Source: Polaribacter marinaquae (GTDB taxonomy: Bacteria > Bacteroidota > Bacteroidia > Flavobacteriales > Flavobacteriaceae). From it: a DNA stretch of 64,000 nucleotides. Below the pieces are notes generated by a model. It made no database searches, was not told the DNA's origin, and saw nothing but the letters and a program-made list of their open reading frames with translations. Within the stretch, counting starts at the first letter, position 1; every line of letters begins with the position of its first letter. Made by a program: the position numbers and the translations under genes. The stretch lies in assembly GCF_038019025.1 (NCBI RefSeq), contig NZ_CP150496.1, positions 2,868,001-2,932,000 on the forward strand. The letters are read 5' to 3'. This document shows, in pieces, positions 46,101-55,574 of the stretch.

Positions 46101-46336
46101 AATTAGTAGGGCAACCAACATTTGGAGCTGTAATATCTACCGGTAGTTATCGTTTGCAAGATGGTGCTATAAGAATGCCGTATAGAGCTTGGTATGTAAA
46201 AGAATCTGGTTTAAATATGGAACATGGTCCTGCAGTGCCAGATGTTTTAGTAGAAAACAAACCTGGTTGGAAAGCAAGAAATGAAGATGATCAATTAAAA
46301 AAAGCTGTAGAGGTTCTATTGCAAGATCTTAAATAG
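43175..46336 (+). CDS. Tricorn-like S41 family protease, exported
   Basis: The 1053-residue protein has a signal peptide ending L-L-N-A-Q at about 21. Next come two WD40/TolB-like beta-propeller regions (about 25-340 and 345-690), with repeated S-P-D-x-x-x-x-A/I-Y and W-S-P-D-G-K-K-L-S-F motifs. A helical bundle, a PDZ domain (about 750-830, with G-L-L-G-L-A-V and S-x-G-D-V-I) and a C-terminal S41 domain (about 850-1050) follow, with G-I-V-I-D-V-R-N-N-G-G-G-W and the probable nucleophile Ser in S-S-Y-S-N-A-E-I-F. The layout matches tricorn protease, which degrades peptides. Here it is periplasmic or surface-located. It is monocistronic with its own terminator. Confidence 0.93.
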   Translation: MTKKTILIIAFLCNLTLLNAQNTLIRTPTISPDASKMAFGYHGDIWVLDLNTNQKNRLTINQAYESNPIWNSKSNEIVFMSNRKGSRNIFKTDLNGGVPNQLTFYPTTDTPSQWRENGEIIFSSNRIFKGTERESSIYKINEKGETPTRFMTALGSQASVSPNGKLVAFVKGTCRVSREDYNGPAQRDVWIYNIKTKEYHQITTSKKNDHTPLWDANNNLYYISAQSGRYNIYKTTLNENGSKLGVENQLTNLKVDGVLSFSVSNNGTIIYNSGIEVFKMLNGKTTKINLNLATDNRFNIEETKTVTDGIRDLSVSPNGKLIALSINGEIFVKENNKDKTKTNNVSNHPYKDDNPFWIDNNTLGFLSDRSGQNELYKVVSTDENVNLQRSLKTKVTQLTNSKIDVFEPILSPNRKKLAYRIGRGQLVIADVNNGKLSKPKSYSDTWAAANSVAWSPDSKYIAYSQSDLNFDSEIYIQSVENPSKKMNVSMHPRSDSNPVWSPDGKKLSFVSNRAGDRGGINYDTWMVWLQKLDWEKTKSDYKEGDYYQPKTAKKKDKKEVVVKIDEDKIYDRLVQLTSWAGNEYGAIFSTDSKSIYISATNPATRKNGYYKVDLLGGTPKEIKGVTYVGGNSLNKETLYYSSRGKLKSLNLKTDKVSSFSHIATYTVDNYKLNEQVFYEGVRAITAGFYDPQYHGYNWDKIVKRYTPWVLSAATKQDYTFMYNNMLGQLNASHMGYRGSSPEEVSSDRVGLLGLAVSNVNNGVKIDYILPNSAATKTNVSLNTGDVITAVNGKKININTNFYSLLRNTSGNEILLTLADKKEVVVRTESTRTISGLRYEEWINSRKKLVEKYSNGQLGYIHIQGMNLPSFERFERELKASGYGKKGIVIDVRNNGGGWTTDRLLAVLTYQQHAYTVPRDATDNLQKNNLKYKENYPFNERAVLSVNTKPLVALSNQSSYSNAEIFAHAFKSLKLGKLVGQPTFGAVISTGSYRLQDGAIRMPYRAWYVKESGLNMEHGPAVPDVLVENKPGWKARNEDDQLKKAVEVLLQDLK

Positions 46337-46342
46337 TATATA

Positions 46343-46387
46343 AAAAAAAGGGTTGATGAAATGTATTACTTCATCAACCCTTTTTTT
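46343..46387. terminator. Bidirectional intrinsic terminator after the tricorn-like gene
   Basis: An 18-bp inverted repeat (46343-46360 with 46370-46387) centred on GGGTTGATGAA / TTCATCAACCC has A-run and T-run flanks. It separates two convergent genes. Confidence 0.9.
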
Positions 46388-46403
46388 ATTTCTCTAGTTT
46401 TAT

Positions 46404-48023
46404 TTATTCAGAATATACTTTTTCTCCATTTAAATAGGTTGCTAAAACTTTTGTTTTAGGAATTTTTTCTCCTTCAATTTGCATAATATCTTGATTTAAA
46501 ATTACAAAATCAGCAAATTTACCTACTTCAATAGAACCTTTTTCTTCTTCTTCGAAATTAGAGTATGCAGCCCAAATAGTCATACCTTTTAGAGTTTCTT
46601 CTCTTGTTAGTGCATTTTCCATTTGAAAACCTTCTTCAGGATAATTTTCTAAATCTTTTCTTATAGTAGCAGCATAAAAAGTTAAAAACGGATTTACTTG
46701 TTCTACCGGAAAATCTGTACCTAAAGTAATTTTACCGTATTTATTTAGTAAATCTTTAAAAGCGTAAGCTCCTTTCATTCTTTTTTCTCCGATTCTATCT
46801 TCTGCCCAATACATATCAGAAGTTGCATGTGTTGGTTGCACAGACGGAATTATATTTTCAAAATAAGAGAAATCATCTTCAGAAATTATTTGCGCATGTT
46901 CAATTCTCCAACGTCTATTTTTAGCATCTTTTAAAACTTCTTTATAGGTTTTAAGCATCCAAGTATTGGCAGAATCACCAATTGCATGTGTGTTCATTTG
47001 ATAATCTGAAGCAGCAATTTGTATTGCTATTTCTTGATATCTTTCAGGTGAATAAATTAAAGCTCCAAAATGATTTTCTCTATCAGAATAAGATGTTCTC
47101 ATAGCTGCTCCTCTAGAGCCTAAAGCACCGTCACCATACACTTTAAACGAACGAACGTTTAATTTTTCTGTTTTAATAATTCCTTTATTTATATAATAAT
47201 CTATTTGCTCTTGCTTGTCGCCAGATACCATTGCATAAACACGCATTTTAAGCGTATTTTCTTTTTGAAGACTGTCTATTAACTCGATAGTGCTTTTATC
47301 TAAACCAGCGTCGTCAACAGTAGTTAAACCATATGAAAAAGATATTTTTTGAGCATCTAATAAACCTTGTGTTGCTTCTTCTAATGATGTTGATGGGAAT
47401 TTAATAAAATCCATAGCTGCGTCAATTAAAACCCCCGTCATTTTACCATCTTTTATTATAATTTCTCCACCAGAAACTTTTGTGTCTTTTGTAATACCTG
47501 CTAAATCGATGGCTGCTTGGTTTACTAACAATGCATGACCATCAACTCTGCCGACTGCAACAGGTGTTTCTGGAAATAAAGCATCTAATTTTTCTTTTGT
47601 AGGAAACTCTTTTATATCCCAATCGTTTTGATCCCAACCACGACCAGTAATAAAACTTGTGTTTTTTTCTTTCTGAAAAGCAACAATTTTCTCTAAAACT
47701 TCGTCATAACTTTTTGTGCCTTCTAAAGAAACTTTTTGTTGTTGTAAACCCATTCTAAAAAAATGACAATGTGCATCAATTAAACCAGGAACAATTGTTT
47801 GGCTCTGCGCATCAACTATGTTTTTAGATTCATATTTACCTTTAATTTCGTTGTTATTACCAACGGCAACAAACAAACCGTCTTTAATAGCAAACGCTTC
47901 TGCTTTATTAAAATCGTTATTTACAGTATAAGTGTTAGAATTTAAAACAATTAAATCTACTTGCTCTTTTTTACAAGAGAAAATTGAAATTAGGGTTAAA
48001 ATTAAGATTAAATTTTTATTCAT
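46404..48023 (-). CDS. Amidohydrolase (YtcJ-like, amidohydrolase_3), lipoprotein
   Basis: The 539-residue metal-dependent hydrolase of the amidohydrolase superfamily has a lipobox S-I-F-S-C (Cys 17), so it is lipid-anchored in the envelope. Metal ligands are visible: G-L-I-D-A-H-C-H (H-x-H, about 80-87), N-T-H-A-I-G-D, R-I-E-H-A-Q and G-T-D-F-P-V near 450. YtcJ-like enzymes act on N-substituted amides or formamides, but the true substrate is unknown. It is the third gene of an M28 peptidase - DoxX - amidohydrolase operon, 3 nt after its neighbour, which suggests breakdown of peptide-derived amides. Confidence 0.9.
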   Translation of the reverse strand: MNKNLILILTLISIFSCKKEQVDLIVLNSNTYTVNNDFNKAEAFAIKDGLFVAVGNNNEIKGKYESKNIVDAQSQTIVPGLIDAHCHFFRMGLQQQKVSLEGTKSYDEVLEKIVAFQKEKNTSFITGRGWDQNDWDIKEFPTKEKLDALFPETPVAVGRVDGHALLVNQAAIDLAGITKDTKVSGGEIIIKDGKMTGVLIDAAMDFIKFPSTSLEEATQGLLDAQKISFSYGLTTVDDAGLDKSTIELIDSLQKENTLKMRVYAMVSGDKQEQIDYYINKGIIKTEKLNVRSFKVYGDGALGSRGAAMRTSYSDRENHFGALIYSPERYQEIAIQIAASDYQMNTHAIGDSANTWMLKTYKEVLKDAKNRRWRIEHAQIISEDDFSYFENIIPSVQPTHATSDMYWAEDRIGEKRMKGAYAFKDLLNKYGKITLGTDFPVEQVNPFLTFYAATIRKDLENYPEEGFQMENALTREETLKGMTIWAAYSNFEEEEKGSIEVGKFADFVILNQDIMQIEGEKIPKTKVLATYLNGEKVYSE

Positions 48024-48026
48024 TTT

Positions 48027-48389
48027 TTAATAATTTATATAGATTAAATAGATGCAATACATTAATAGAAATTGTAGCGGAATTCTAACATATGCAATTT
48101 TTTTTGATCCTATAGCAGGTCTAATTTTGGTGGCATCCCAAATATGAATTGGTAAAAAGATTACCAATAATATAAAAATTCCTACAGATGCATTTTTTAC
48201 ACTACTAGTAAAAAATAAACCTAAGCCAAGAAAAAACTCTAAGGCACCAAAAACATAATTTATTAATAATTTTGGTAGAAATTCAGGTATAAAATGTTTG
48301 AAAATTTTGGGTTTTATAATGTGCATTATTCCTGCAAAGCAAAATAAAATTCCGAAGAAAATTCTTAAAATAAGTACAGTCGTTTCCAT
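48027..48389 (-). CDS. DoxX-like integral membrane protein
   Basis: The 120-residue, four-helix membrane protein (helices near 5-22, 42-60, 68-86, 100-118) fits the DoxX-like family: L-R-I-F-F-G-I-L-F-C-F-A-G-I-M-H opening, K-P-K-I-F, then G-A-L-E-F-F-L-G-L-G-L-F and W-D-A. Family members are associated with quinone or redox processes, but the role is uncertain. It sits between an M28 peptidase and an amidohydrolase with gaps of 2-3 nt, so it is in their operon. Confidence 0.85.
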   Translation of the reverse strand: METTVLILRIFFGILFCFAGIMHIIKPKIFKHFIPEFLPKLLINYVFGALEFFLGLGLFFTSSVKNASVGIFILLVIFLPIHIWDATKIRPAIGSKKIAYVRIPLQFLLMYCIYLIYINY

Positions 48390-48391
48390 TA

Positions 48392-49822
48392 TTATGGTTT
48401 CACAATTTGGTTGTTGTACAAGTACTTATCCATTAGGTAAACAATACTAGCCATAGATGCGCTACCTAATTCTAGTTCTCTTTTATTTACTTTATCAAAC
48501 GTGTCTCTACTTGTATGATGATAATCAAAGTAACGCTGGCTATCTGGCCTGTAACCAACCAAAGTAACGTTTTCTGCTTGAAGCGGTGCAATATCTGCAC
48601 CAGAACCACCTTTGTCTAAATCATGCAATCCGTAAGGAGATAGTAATTTTTTCCAGCTTTGTACCAATGCTGTATTCGAGTTGTTTGCTTGTATAGAAAA
48701 ACCTCTAGGTGTATGACCGCCTGCATCAGACTCTAAACCACCAATATGCTTTTCTTTGTTAAATTTAGCTAGTTCTGCATATTTTTTTGCACCACGTGTT
48801 CCGTTTTCTTCATTCATATAAAACACAATTCGTATTGTGTTTTTTGGTTTGATGTTGTTTTTCTTAAATAAATAAGCAACCTCTAGAGATTGTACAATTC
48901 CGGTTCCATCATCATGAGCACCTTCACCTAAATCCCAAGAATCTAAATGACCACCAACAACAAAAATATTTTCTGGTGTTTCTGTTCCTTTAATTTCTCC
49001 GACTACATTAAAAGAAGGAGCGTTTGGTAAGGTTTTACAACTTTGCCTAAAGTAGAATTTTAAATTTGGATTTGTTTGTAAATCTTTACTTAGAATATTT
49101 GCAGATTTGCTACTAATTGCAGCAGCCGGAATATGTTTTTCTTTTGGCAAATCATTATAAGTCATTGTTCCTGTATGCGGATAATCATCTACAGAATTTG
49201 TCATTGAACGAACAATAACACCTTTTGCACCAAATTTACCACATACTGCAGCACCTTGCACTCTTTGATCTACGCAACCGCCATAAGCGCCAAATGTGTT
49301 TATTAAAGTATTATCAAAAGGTCTGTTAAAAAATACAATTTTACCTTTCATTTTATCGCCTAATTTTTCTGCATCCTCTAAAGATTTTACTTCTAAAACT
49401 TCTGCTAACACGCCAGTTTTAGGAGTCGCAACAGAAAAACCTAATGCACAAATAGCAACATTTTTTTGAACTCCGTTAGTTGTATAAGTGGCAATTTCTT
49501 TTTCTCCTCTAATCCAATGTGGTACCATTACTGGTTGCAACCAAACCGAATCTAAACCTACTTCTTTCATTAGTTTTTCTCCCCAAATTACTGCTTGTGC
49601 AGCTTCTTTAGAACCAGATAATCTACCACCAATATTTTGCGTTAAATCTCTTAACCATTCATAAGATTTACCTTGGGTTAATGCGCTATTAAAAAGTGTT
49701 TTTATTTTAGTAGAATCTATTTTTTCTTCTGATGAGAGTCCGTTATTAATTTGTTTTTCTTGCTTATTATTACAAGAAATAATTAATAAAGATAATGTAA
49801 GTAGAAATAATGTTTTTTTCAT
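48392..49822 (-). CDS. M28 family zinc aminopeptidase, lipoprotein
   Basis: The 476-residue protein has a lipobox I-I-S-C (Cys 17). A PA-like domain is inserted at about 135-255, as in Q-type carboxypeptidase/aminopeptidase relatives. The M28 domain follows (about 260-470), with zinc ligands in G-G-H-L-D-S-W-D, the E-E pair in Y-M-N-E-E-N-G-T-R-G, D in E-S-D-A-G-G, and H in Y-H-H-T-S-R-D-T. It removes residues from peptides in the periplasm. It is the first gene of a three-gene operon with DoxX and the amidohydrolase. Confidence 0.94.
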   Translation of the reverse strand: MKKTLFLLTLSLLIISCNNKQEKQINNGLSSEEKIDSTKIKTLFNSALTQGKSYEWLRDLTQNIGGRLSGSKEAAQAVIWGEKLMKEVGLDSVWLQPVMVPHWIRGEKEIATYTTNGVQKNVAICALGFSVATPKTGVLAEVLEVKSLEDAEKLGDKMKGKIVFFNRPFDNTLINTFGAYGGCVDQRVQGAAVCGKFGAKGVIVRSMTNSVDDYPHTGTMTYNDLPKEKHIPAAAISSKSANILSKDLQTNPNLKFYFRQSCKTLPNAPSFNVVGEIKGTETPENIFVVGGHLDSWDLGEGAHDDGTGIVQSLEVAYLFKKNNIKPKNTIRIVFYMNEENGTRGAKKYAELAKFNKEKHIGGLESDAGGHTPRGFSIQANNSNTALVQSWKKLLSPYGLHDLDKGGSGADIAPLQAENVTLVGYRPDSQRYFDYHHTSRDTFDKVNKRELELGSASMASIVYLMDKYLYNNQIVKP

Positions 49823-49925
49823 GTTTGTAGAATAATTTTAGAATTGTTAAAGCTACAAAAATGAATTGAGAAAATTATTTTTTTATAATTTGATACTGTT
49901 TCTTTATATTATTGAATGTAATGTT

Positions 49926-51689
49926 TTAAAAATCAAACTTATAGGTAAAACCGGCTAAGGCTTGAAACCCTTGTGTATTAAAATTTGCAAATCTTTGATA
50001 ATTAGTATTTAGTACATTATTTAATTTAAGAAAAGCAGAGAATTTATCGTTAAAATGATAACCACCATCTAAATTTACATCAACAAAAGAATTTAAAGTT
50101 TGAATACCACTTAGACTAGAAGGAAATTCTGCGTTGTATAAAGCATCCATTCTTTCATCAACATAAAATATATTTGCGGTCGCATACCATTTCGTTTTTT
50201 TATATTTTGCTAAAAAAGCACCTTCTAAGCTTGGTAAATTCCAACTTTCTAAAGCATTTAATGTTGTGTAGTTTTTTGCTTCTACTTGAGTAGAGAAAGT
50301 AAGGTTTTTGTTAAAAAGATATTCAAATTCGGCAAAAATAGTATTCGATTTAACATCATCATAATAAATGCTGAAAGAATTGCCGTATTCATAACCTTTC
50401 AATTCTTCGCCGTTAAACGAGGTACTATTTCCGTTAGATTTTGTATTGTTTCTTAAAAAAAGAGGTTTATCTTCTTCTTTAACAACACTAGCTTTAATAT
50501 TGTAGCTAATACTTTTAGTTAAATTTCCTTTTAAACCTAAAAAAATATTCGAAGATTCTGCTGTTTGAGTAATAAATAAACTTGGAGAAACATAAGGGTT
50601 TACTTCTGTGAACTTTTTATAAGTATTGGTTTCTAAATTACCAGTTAAACCTGTATAAATATTTACATATTGTTTATATATTGGGGTTTGTAAAAACAAA
50701 TCTGGAAACATAAAAAAGTTTGTAATATCATTTTCTGTATCAACAGAAACAAATGTTCTTAAACTAGCTTTTAGAAGTAAATTCCCAAACTCATGTTTAT
50801 ACTCTGGGATTAATTTTGCCGTAATTATATTGTAATTTATTCCGTCAGAATTGTCATAGTTTTCAGTAAAATTTCCGTTTAAAACTTCTACGCCCGCATC
50901 AAAAGAAATCGTATTTAAATTGTAATTTATAAAGTCTAACGGAAAATCTAATTTTGTATTAAAACTTGCATAAATTTCCGAACTGTTGTATTTATCAGTA
51001 AAATATGAAGCTGTAATATTACCATAATCGATATAAGAATCATGAAACTTAAAATGGCCAGTAGTTTTAAAGTATGTGTAATTTTGATCTTCTTCTATAC
51101 CATTAATAACTGCTTCGCTATAAAGAATATCTGTAGGTAAACCATACCAATTATAATGGTTTCTTTCGACGTCTAAACCAACTTTCCAATCGAAATACCT
51201 TTCTTCTTTTTTAAAATATGCCGAAGATTTAAAATTTAAAAATGTACTATTTAATTTAGTGTCTTTAATGTTTTCTTCTGATGAATTAAATTTAGCATGT
51301 ACACCATATTCATCATTAAATCTTGTGTTGTGATAAATAAATAACTCTGCATACGGACTTATGTAATTCCCGATTCCGGCTGCAAAATAATTGTTATAAA
51401 CTCTTTCTTTAACACCAACATTAATACCTTTTACAACACCCGTTTTAGGAATAAAAGTAGAGGCAACAGGTGCAGAAAATATAGAATATTTCAATTTTTT
51501 CTTATCACTTTTTTTAAGTAATTGAATTGTAGGATTGTTTTTAATTTTTTTTACATCAGCAATTTTAGGGTTATATTTTGTAACAACATTTACAACCTCT
51601 GTTTCTACTACAGTATCTTTCTTTTTCTCTTGCGAATTAGCAGAGAAAACAACCAATAAAACTATAATTAATAAAAAGCCTTTTCTCAT
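49926..51689 (-). CDS. Outer-membrane beta-barrel protein (TonB-receptor-like barrel)
   Basis: The 587-residue protein has a signal peptide ending S-A-N-S-Q at about 20. A short polar linker (about 25-75) is followed by a long run of amphipathic strands with aromatic caps to the C-terminal Y-K-F-D-F. The late motif F-L-K-L-N-N-V-L-N-T-N-Y-Q-R-F resembles the end of TonB-dependent receptors, but I see no plug domain of normal size. Substrate unknown. Its start overlaps the stop of the large TPR gene by one base, so the two are translationally coupled and probably act together at the envelope. Confidence 0.85.
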   Translation of the reverse strand: MRKGFLLIIVLLVVFSANSQEKKKDTVVETEVVNVVTKYNPKIADVKKIKNNPTIQLLKKSDKKKLKYSIFSAPVASTFIPKTGVVKGINVGVKERVYNNYFAAGIGNYISPYAELFIYHNTRFNDEYGVHAKFNSSEENIKDTKLNSTFLNFKSSAYFKKEERYFDWKVGLDVERNHYNWYGLPTDILYSEAVINGIEEDQNYTYFKTTGHFKFHDSYIDYGNITASYFTDKYNSSEIYASFNTKLDFPLDFINYNLNTISFDAGVEVLNGNFTENYDNSDGINYNIITAKLIPEYKHEFGNLLLKASLRTFVSVDTENDITNFFMFPDLFLQTPIYKQYVNIYTGLTGNLETNTYKKFTEVNPYVSPSLFITQTAESSNIFLGLKGNLTKSISYNIKASVVKEEDKPLFLRNNTKSNGNSTSFNGEELKGYEYGNSFSIYYDDVKSNTIFAEFEYLFNKNLTFSTQVEAKNYTTLNALESWNLPSLEGAFLAKYKKTKWYATANIFYVDERMDALYNAEFPSSLSGIQTLNSFVDVNLDGGYHFNDKFSAFLKLNNVLNTNYQRFANFNTQGFQALAGFTYKFDF

Positions 51690-54600
51690 TAGTTCTTCTT
51701 TTCTGGTGTTACTGAATTATTTGTTTTGGCTTCGTTTTCTCGTATTGTATTTAATTCTAATTCTGCATCTTTAACAATATCATCAAACTGTTTAAAGTTT
51801 TTAATTACATTTTCTAAAACAAACGTTGCTTGGTAAACATCATTTAATCCGTAATAATTTTTACCCATTATTACATAACTTTTTACAGCCCAGTATTTGT
51901 AATTTGCATATTTGGCAATTAACTTTTGCACTACTTTATTAGATTCTTTAAATAGTTTTTGCTGATTTTTAAAGTAAGCATTGTAAAAAAGAGCTTCTGC
52001 TTTTATCTCGCCAATAGCTGTAGCTTCTATCTCTTTATAATATTTTTCTGCAGTAATAAAATCGTTACTTTTAAAAGAAGATCTTGCAATTATTTTTTTT
52101 GCATCATTGCTAATAGTTGCATCAAGTTTGTCTTTTTGCAAGATTTTTTTAGCATACTCTGTTGCAAAATCATAGGCTTCTGTTTCGTAATATCCTTTCA
52201 TTAAATTACTCTGTGCATAAATAATGTTTTCTGTAACATAAGCTTCTTCTTCTAATCGATCTAGAAGTGGTAATGCAGTGTTAAAATCGTCTTGATTTAA
52301 ATAAATTTGAGATAATTTATTTAGTGAATCTTCTGTAAAATCAGATGTGTCTTCGTTAATAACAAACTCGAAATAAGGAATCGATTTTTTAAATTCTTTA
52401 ACTTGAAATAATACATCTGCTAAATAATAATTGGCTTTTATTTTATGAGTTCCTTTAGGGAATTTTCTAATGTAATTCTGAAGACTATTTATAATATCTT
52501 CTCCTTTTTTAGATTCTAAATATTTTTTTTCGGCAACGGCAAAAGTAGTATTGTCTAATTCTGAATTTGTAATATTTATAAATTTTAATGTAGCAACCCA
52601 ATTTACATAATCTTCTAAATTTCCTTCTTCAATATACACATTTCTTGCGTTTGCAACGGCTTCTAGCGCATCTGGTGAATTTGGAAATTTTGCAGCAACA
52701 TCTTTATATTTCATTAAAGATTGCATGTTAGAGTTGTCATTAAAATACAATAAACCTTGTCGCAGTAAAGCTCTAGAAACAAAGGTGCTTTTCGGATGTT
52801 TTTCAATCAAACGGTCATACGCAATATGAGCATTTTTATGATCCTTTATTTTAGAATATGTGTTTCCTAATTGGTATAAAGCATCGTCCTTTAAATTAGA
52901 AACTTGGTAGTTATTTATTACGTTTTTTAAAGCTGTAATTTTTTCTTCATTTTTATCTATAAAACCATAACTCATACCTATTTGATACTGCGCATAATCT
53001 GCACCAAGACCAAAATTATCAGTAACATTTTTATATGTAGAAATTGCTTTTGTGTAATTTGTAGTGGCAAAGTAACTGTCTGCTAACCTAATTAAAGCAT
53101 CGTATTTTAAATTGTCTGAAATGCTATCCTTTTTCAGGAAATTTTTAAAATAATTACCAGCGTTTTCATATTGTTTTAGTTTAAAATAACTGTAACCAAT
53201 ATTATAATTTAATCTAGAAAATTCATTGATGTTTACTGATTTTGAAGCGTTATTAATAGCTATAAATTTAGACAATGCATCTTTGTAGTTTTCTAAAAGA
53301 TATAAGCTTTCTGCTTCCCAATATTTAGCTCTCTGATTAATTTGGTTAATTTTAGATTTCTTTGCTTCTATGAAAAATGGAACCGATTCGGATAACTTAT
53401 TTTCGTTGAACAATTGAATTCCTCTATATAAAGAGACCTCATATGTTAGCGTAATATTTTCTTCGGATTTTTTTTCTGATAAAAATGCCAAAGCACCTTT
53501 GTAATCTTGCTGGTTTAAGAAAGAAGAAACTACTAATTCGTTAATTTCTTGATACGCTTTAGATTTCGGATATTCTTTTAAATATTTTTGTAAAACTTCT
53601 GCTACGGGTTCAAAAGGGTTTCCTTCTTCGTAGCTAAGTTTTGCATAATTTAATGCTGCGTCTTGTTTTATGTTTTTGTCAAAATTCATTAAAGAAGCCG
53701 ATTTAAATGCGTTTAAAGCAGCACTTTTATTCTCTAATTTCATGTAACATTCACCTAAATGATAATATGCATTTTGAGAAACTGAATTTTTTTGATCGAT
53801 AATTTTATTAAAGTTATTTACAGCATTTTCAAAATCGTTTTGTTTGTAATACGCATATCCTAATTGGTAAAAATCGGTGTTATTCCATTTTCCTTTTGTG
53901 CCTTTGTAGGCTTTTAAATAAGGAATAGATTCTGCATATTTATTTAAATTAAAATAACTTTCTCCAATAATTTTAGCAACATCAGATTTTAATTTTCTTT
54001 CTATTGTTGGGTATAACTCTAAACCAACTTTAATACATCGTTTAAATTTACCTGCTTTAAAACTAATATCTAATAAATAATAAGTAATTTCTGCTCTGTA
54101 AGATTCGTCGTCTGCAATTTCTTTTAAGGTAGATTCTGCAATACCGTAATCTTCTAATTTGTAAGAAATAAATCCGAAGTAATATCTCGAATCATTACCA
54201 TATTTTGCATCATTAATTAAAGGTAAAAATCGTGCTTTGGCTAATTGTAAATTATTTGTAGCTAAAAAGCAATAACCCATTTTAAAATTAAGTTCTTTTC
54301 TGTTTTCTTTAGAAAGATTATCTAAGTTTACTTTTTGAAACCATTTTAAAGCATAAGCTGCTTTTTTATTCGCAAAATAGTAGTTTGCTACATTGTAAAA
54401 AGCAATATTTTTTTTATTACTGTTTGGGTTTTCTTCTACAAAAGTTAATACTTTTTTATCTGCGTCTGCTCTATTTAATTTTATTGCAGACATTGCTTCG
54501 TAGTAACTTGCATCAGATTTTAAGTTAGAACCAACACTTGCGTCTTCTGCAACTTTACTAAAAGTTTTAAAAGCAGCAGCGTAAGCTTTAGAATTGTATA

Positions 54601-54727
54601 GTTTTAATGCATTGTTATACGTTGTTAAATTTGTTGCATCTGCAATTGTTTGTTGCGAAAAACAATGAATACTGCATAAAAAGATGCAAAAAGAAAGAAT
54701 CAGTTTTGTTAAAAAACGATATTTCAT
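51689..54727 (-). CDS. Large exported TPR protein
   Basis: The 1012-residue protein has a signal peptide (L-T-K-L-I-L-S-F-C-I-F-L, ending C-F-S-Q at about 25). It consists almost entirely of TPR repeats, about 25 units with patterns such as Y-x-L-G-x-x-Y-x-K-x-x-x-x-x-x-A-x-x-x-Y/F. The tail is acidic and ends T-P-E-K-K-N. No catalytic motif is present. TPR solenoids this long act as scaffolds; the partner is plausibly the coupled barrel protein downstream. Precise function unknown. Confidence 0.9.
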   Translation of the reverse strand: MKYRFLTKLILSFCIFLCSIHCFSQQTIADATNLTTYNNALKLYNSKAYAAAFKTFSKVAEDASVGSNLKSDASYYEAMSAIKLNRADADKKVLTFVEENPNSNKKNIAFYNVANYYFANKKAAYALKWFQKVNLDNLSKENRKELNFKMGYCFLATNNLQLAKARFLPLINDAKYGNDSRYYFGFISYKLEDYGIAESTLKEIADDESYRAEITYYLLDISFKAGKFKRCIKVGLELYPTIERKLKSDVAKIIGESYFNLNKYAESIPYLKAYKGTKGKWNNTDFYQLGYAYYKQNDFENAVNNFNKIIDQKNSVSQNAYYHLGECYMKLENKSAALNAFKSASLMNFDKNIKQDAALNYAKLSYEEGNPFEPVAEVLQKYLKEYPKSKAYQEINELVVSSFLNQQDYKGALAFLSEKKSEENITLTYEVSLYRGIQLFNENKLSESVPFFIEAKKSKINQINQRAKYWEAESLYLLENYKDALSKFIAINNASKSVNINEFSRLNYNIGYSYFKLKQYENAGNYFKNFLKKDSISDNLKYDALIRLADSYFATTNYTKAISTYKNVTDNFGLGADYAQYQIGMSYGFIDKNEEKITALKNVINNYQVSNLKDDALYQLGNTYSKIKDHKNAHIAYDRLIEKHPKSTFVSRALLRQGLLYFNDNSNMQSLMKYKDVAAKFPNSPDALEAVANARNVYIEEGNLEDYVNWVATLKFINITNSELDNTTFAVAEKKYLESKKGEDIINSLQNYIRKFPKGTHKIKANYYLADVLFQVKEFKKSIPYFEFVINEDTSDFTEDSLNKLSQIYLNQDDFNTALPLLDRLEEEAYVTENIIYAQSNLMKGYYETEAYDFATEYAKKILQKDKLDATISNDAKKIIARSSFKSNDFITAEKYYKEIEATAIGEIKAEALFYNAYFKNQQKLFKESNKVVQKLIAKYANYKYWAVKSYVIMGKNYYGLNDVYQATFVLENVIKNFKQFDDIVKDAELELNTIRENEAKTNNSVTPEKKN

Positions 54728-54887
54728 AGAGTTATATTTATTCTCAAAATGTATAACGAATAATTTTTTACTTTGTTGGATTGGGGAAGAAATATTATTT
54801 TATTCAAAATCAAAAATAAGAATTGTTGTCAATTCATAGTTAAAAAATCAATAGAAACTTTTAAGTTTGTAGAAACTACTTATTCCT

Positions 54888-55574
54888 ATGAAAAATCATG
54901 TTTTACAATTAGAAAATGCAGAAATTTACCAAAGAGATAATTTAGTGCTTTCTAAAGTTAATTTAACCATTAATAAAGGCGATTTCTATTATTTAATAGG
55001 AAAAACGGGTAGTGGTAAAAGTAGCTTAATGAAAACTTTGTACGGCGATTTGCAATTGCAAAAAGGTACAGGAAACATTGTAGATTTTGATTTAAAAACG
55101 TTAAAAGAGAAACAAATTCCGTTTTTAAGAAGAAAAATAGGAATTGTTTTTCAAGATTTTAAACTTTTAAATGATAGAAATGTTTTTGATAACCTGCAGT
55201 TTGTGCTAAAAGCAACAGGTTGGAAAGACAAAGAGCAAATGAAAGAAAAGATTCATGAAGTTTTAGATAAAGTTGGTTTAAAATCTAAATATTTTAAAAA
55301 ACCTTACGAACTTTCTGGCGGTGAACAACAAAGAGTTGCCATTGCAAGAGCCCTTTTAAATGATCCGGAATTAATTTTAGCAGACGAGCCAACTGGAAAT
55401 TTAGATCCTAAAACTTCTATGGAAGTGATGGAACTTTTAAACGAAATACATAAAAGTGGTAAAACAATTTTAATGGCAACTCACGATTATCAATTAATAG
55501 TAAAGTTTAAACAAAAAACTTTAAAATGTGAAGGTGGCGAGTTGTTTGAAGTTGCCCAACAAGCAAGTGCTTAA
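54888..55574 (+). CDS. ftsE: FtsE-like ABC transporter ATPase
   Basis: The 228-residue cytosolic ATPase is typical of FtsE: Walker A G-K-T-G-S-G-K-S (37-44), Q-loop I-V-F-Q-D-F-K-L-L, signature L-S-G-G-E-Q-Q-R and Walker B L-I-L-A-D-E-P-T, H-loop A-T-H-D. FtsE with FtsX regulates cell-wall hydrolases at the septum. FtsX is not adjacent here, so it must lie elsewhere, or this ATPase serves another permease. Instead a glycosyltransferase overlaps the stop by one base (TAATG). Confidence 0.88.
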   Translation: MKNHVLQLENAEIYQRDNLVLSKVNLTINKGDFYYLIGKTGSGKSSLMKTLYGDLQLQKGTGNIVDFDLKTLKEKQIPFLRRKIGIVFQDFKLLNDRNVFDNLQFVLKATGWKDKEQMKEKIHEVLDKVGLKSKYFKKPYELSGGEQQRVAIARALLNDPELILADEPTGNLDPKTSMEVMELLNEIHKSGKTILMATHDYQLIVKFKQKTLKCEGGELFEVAQQASA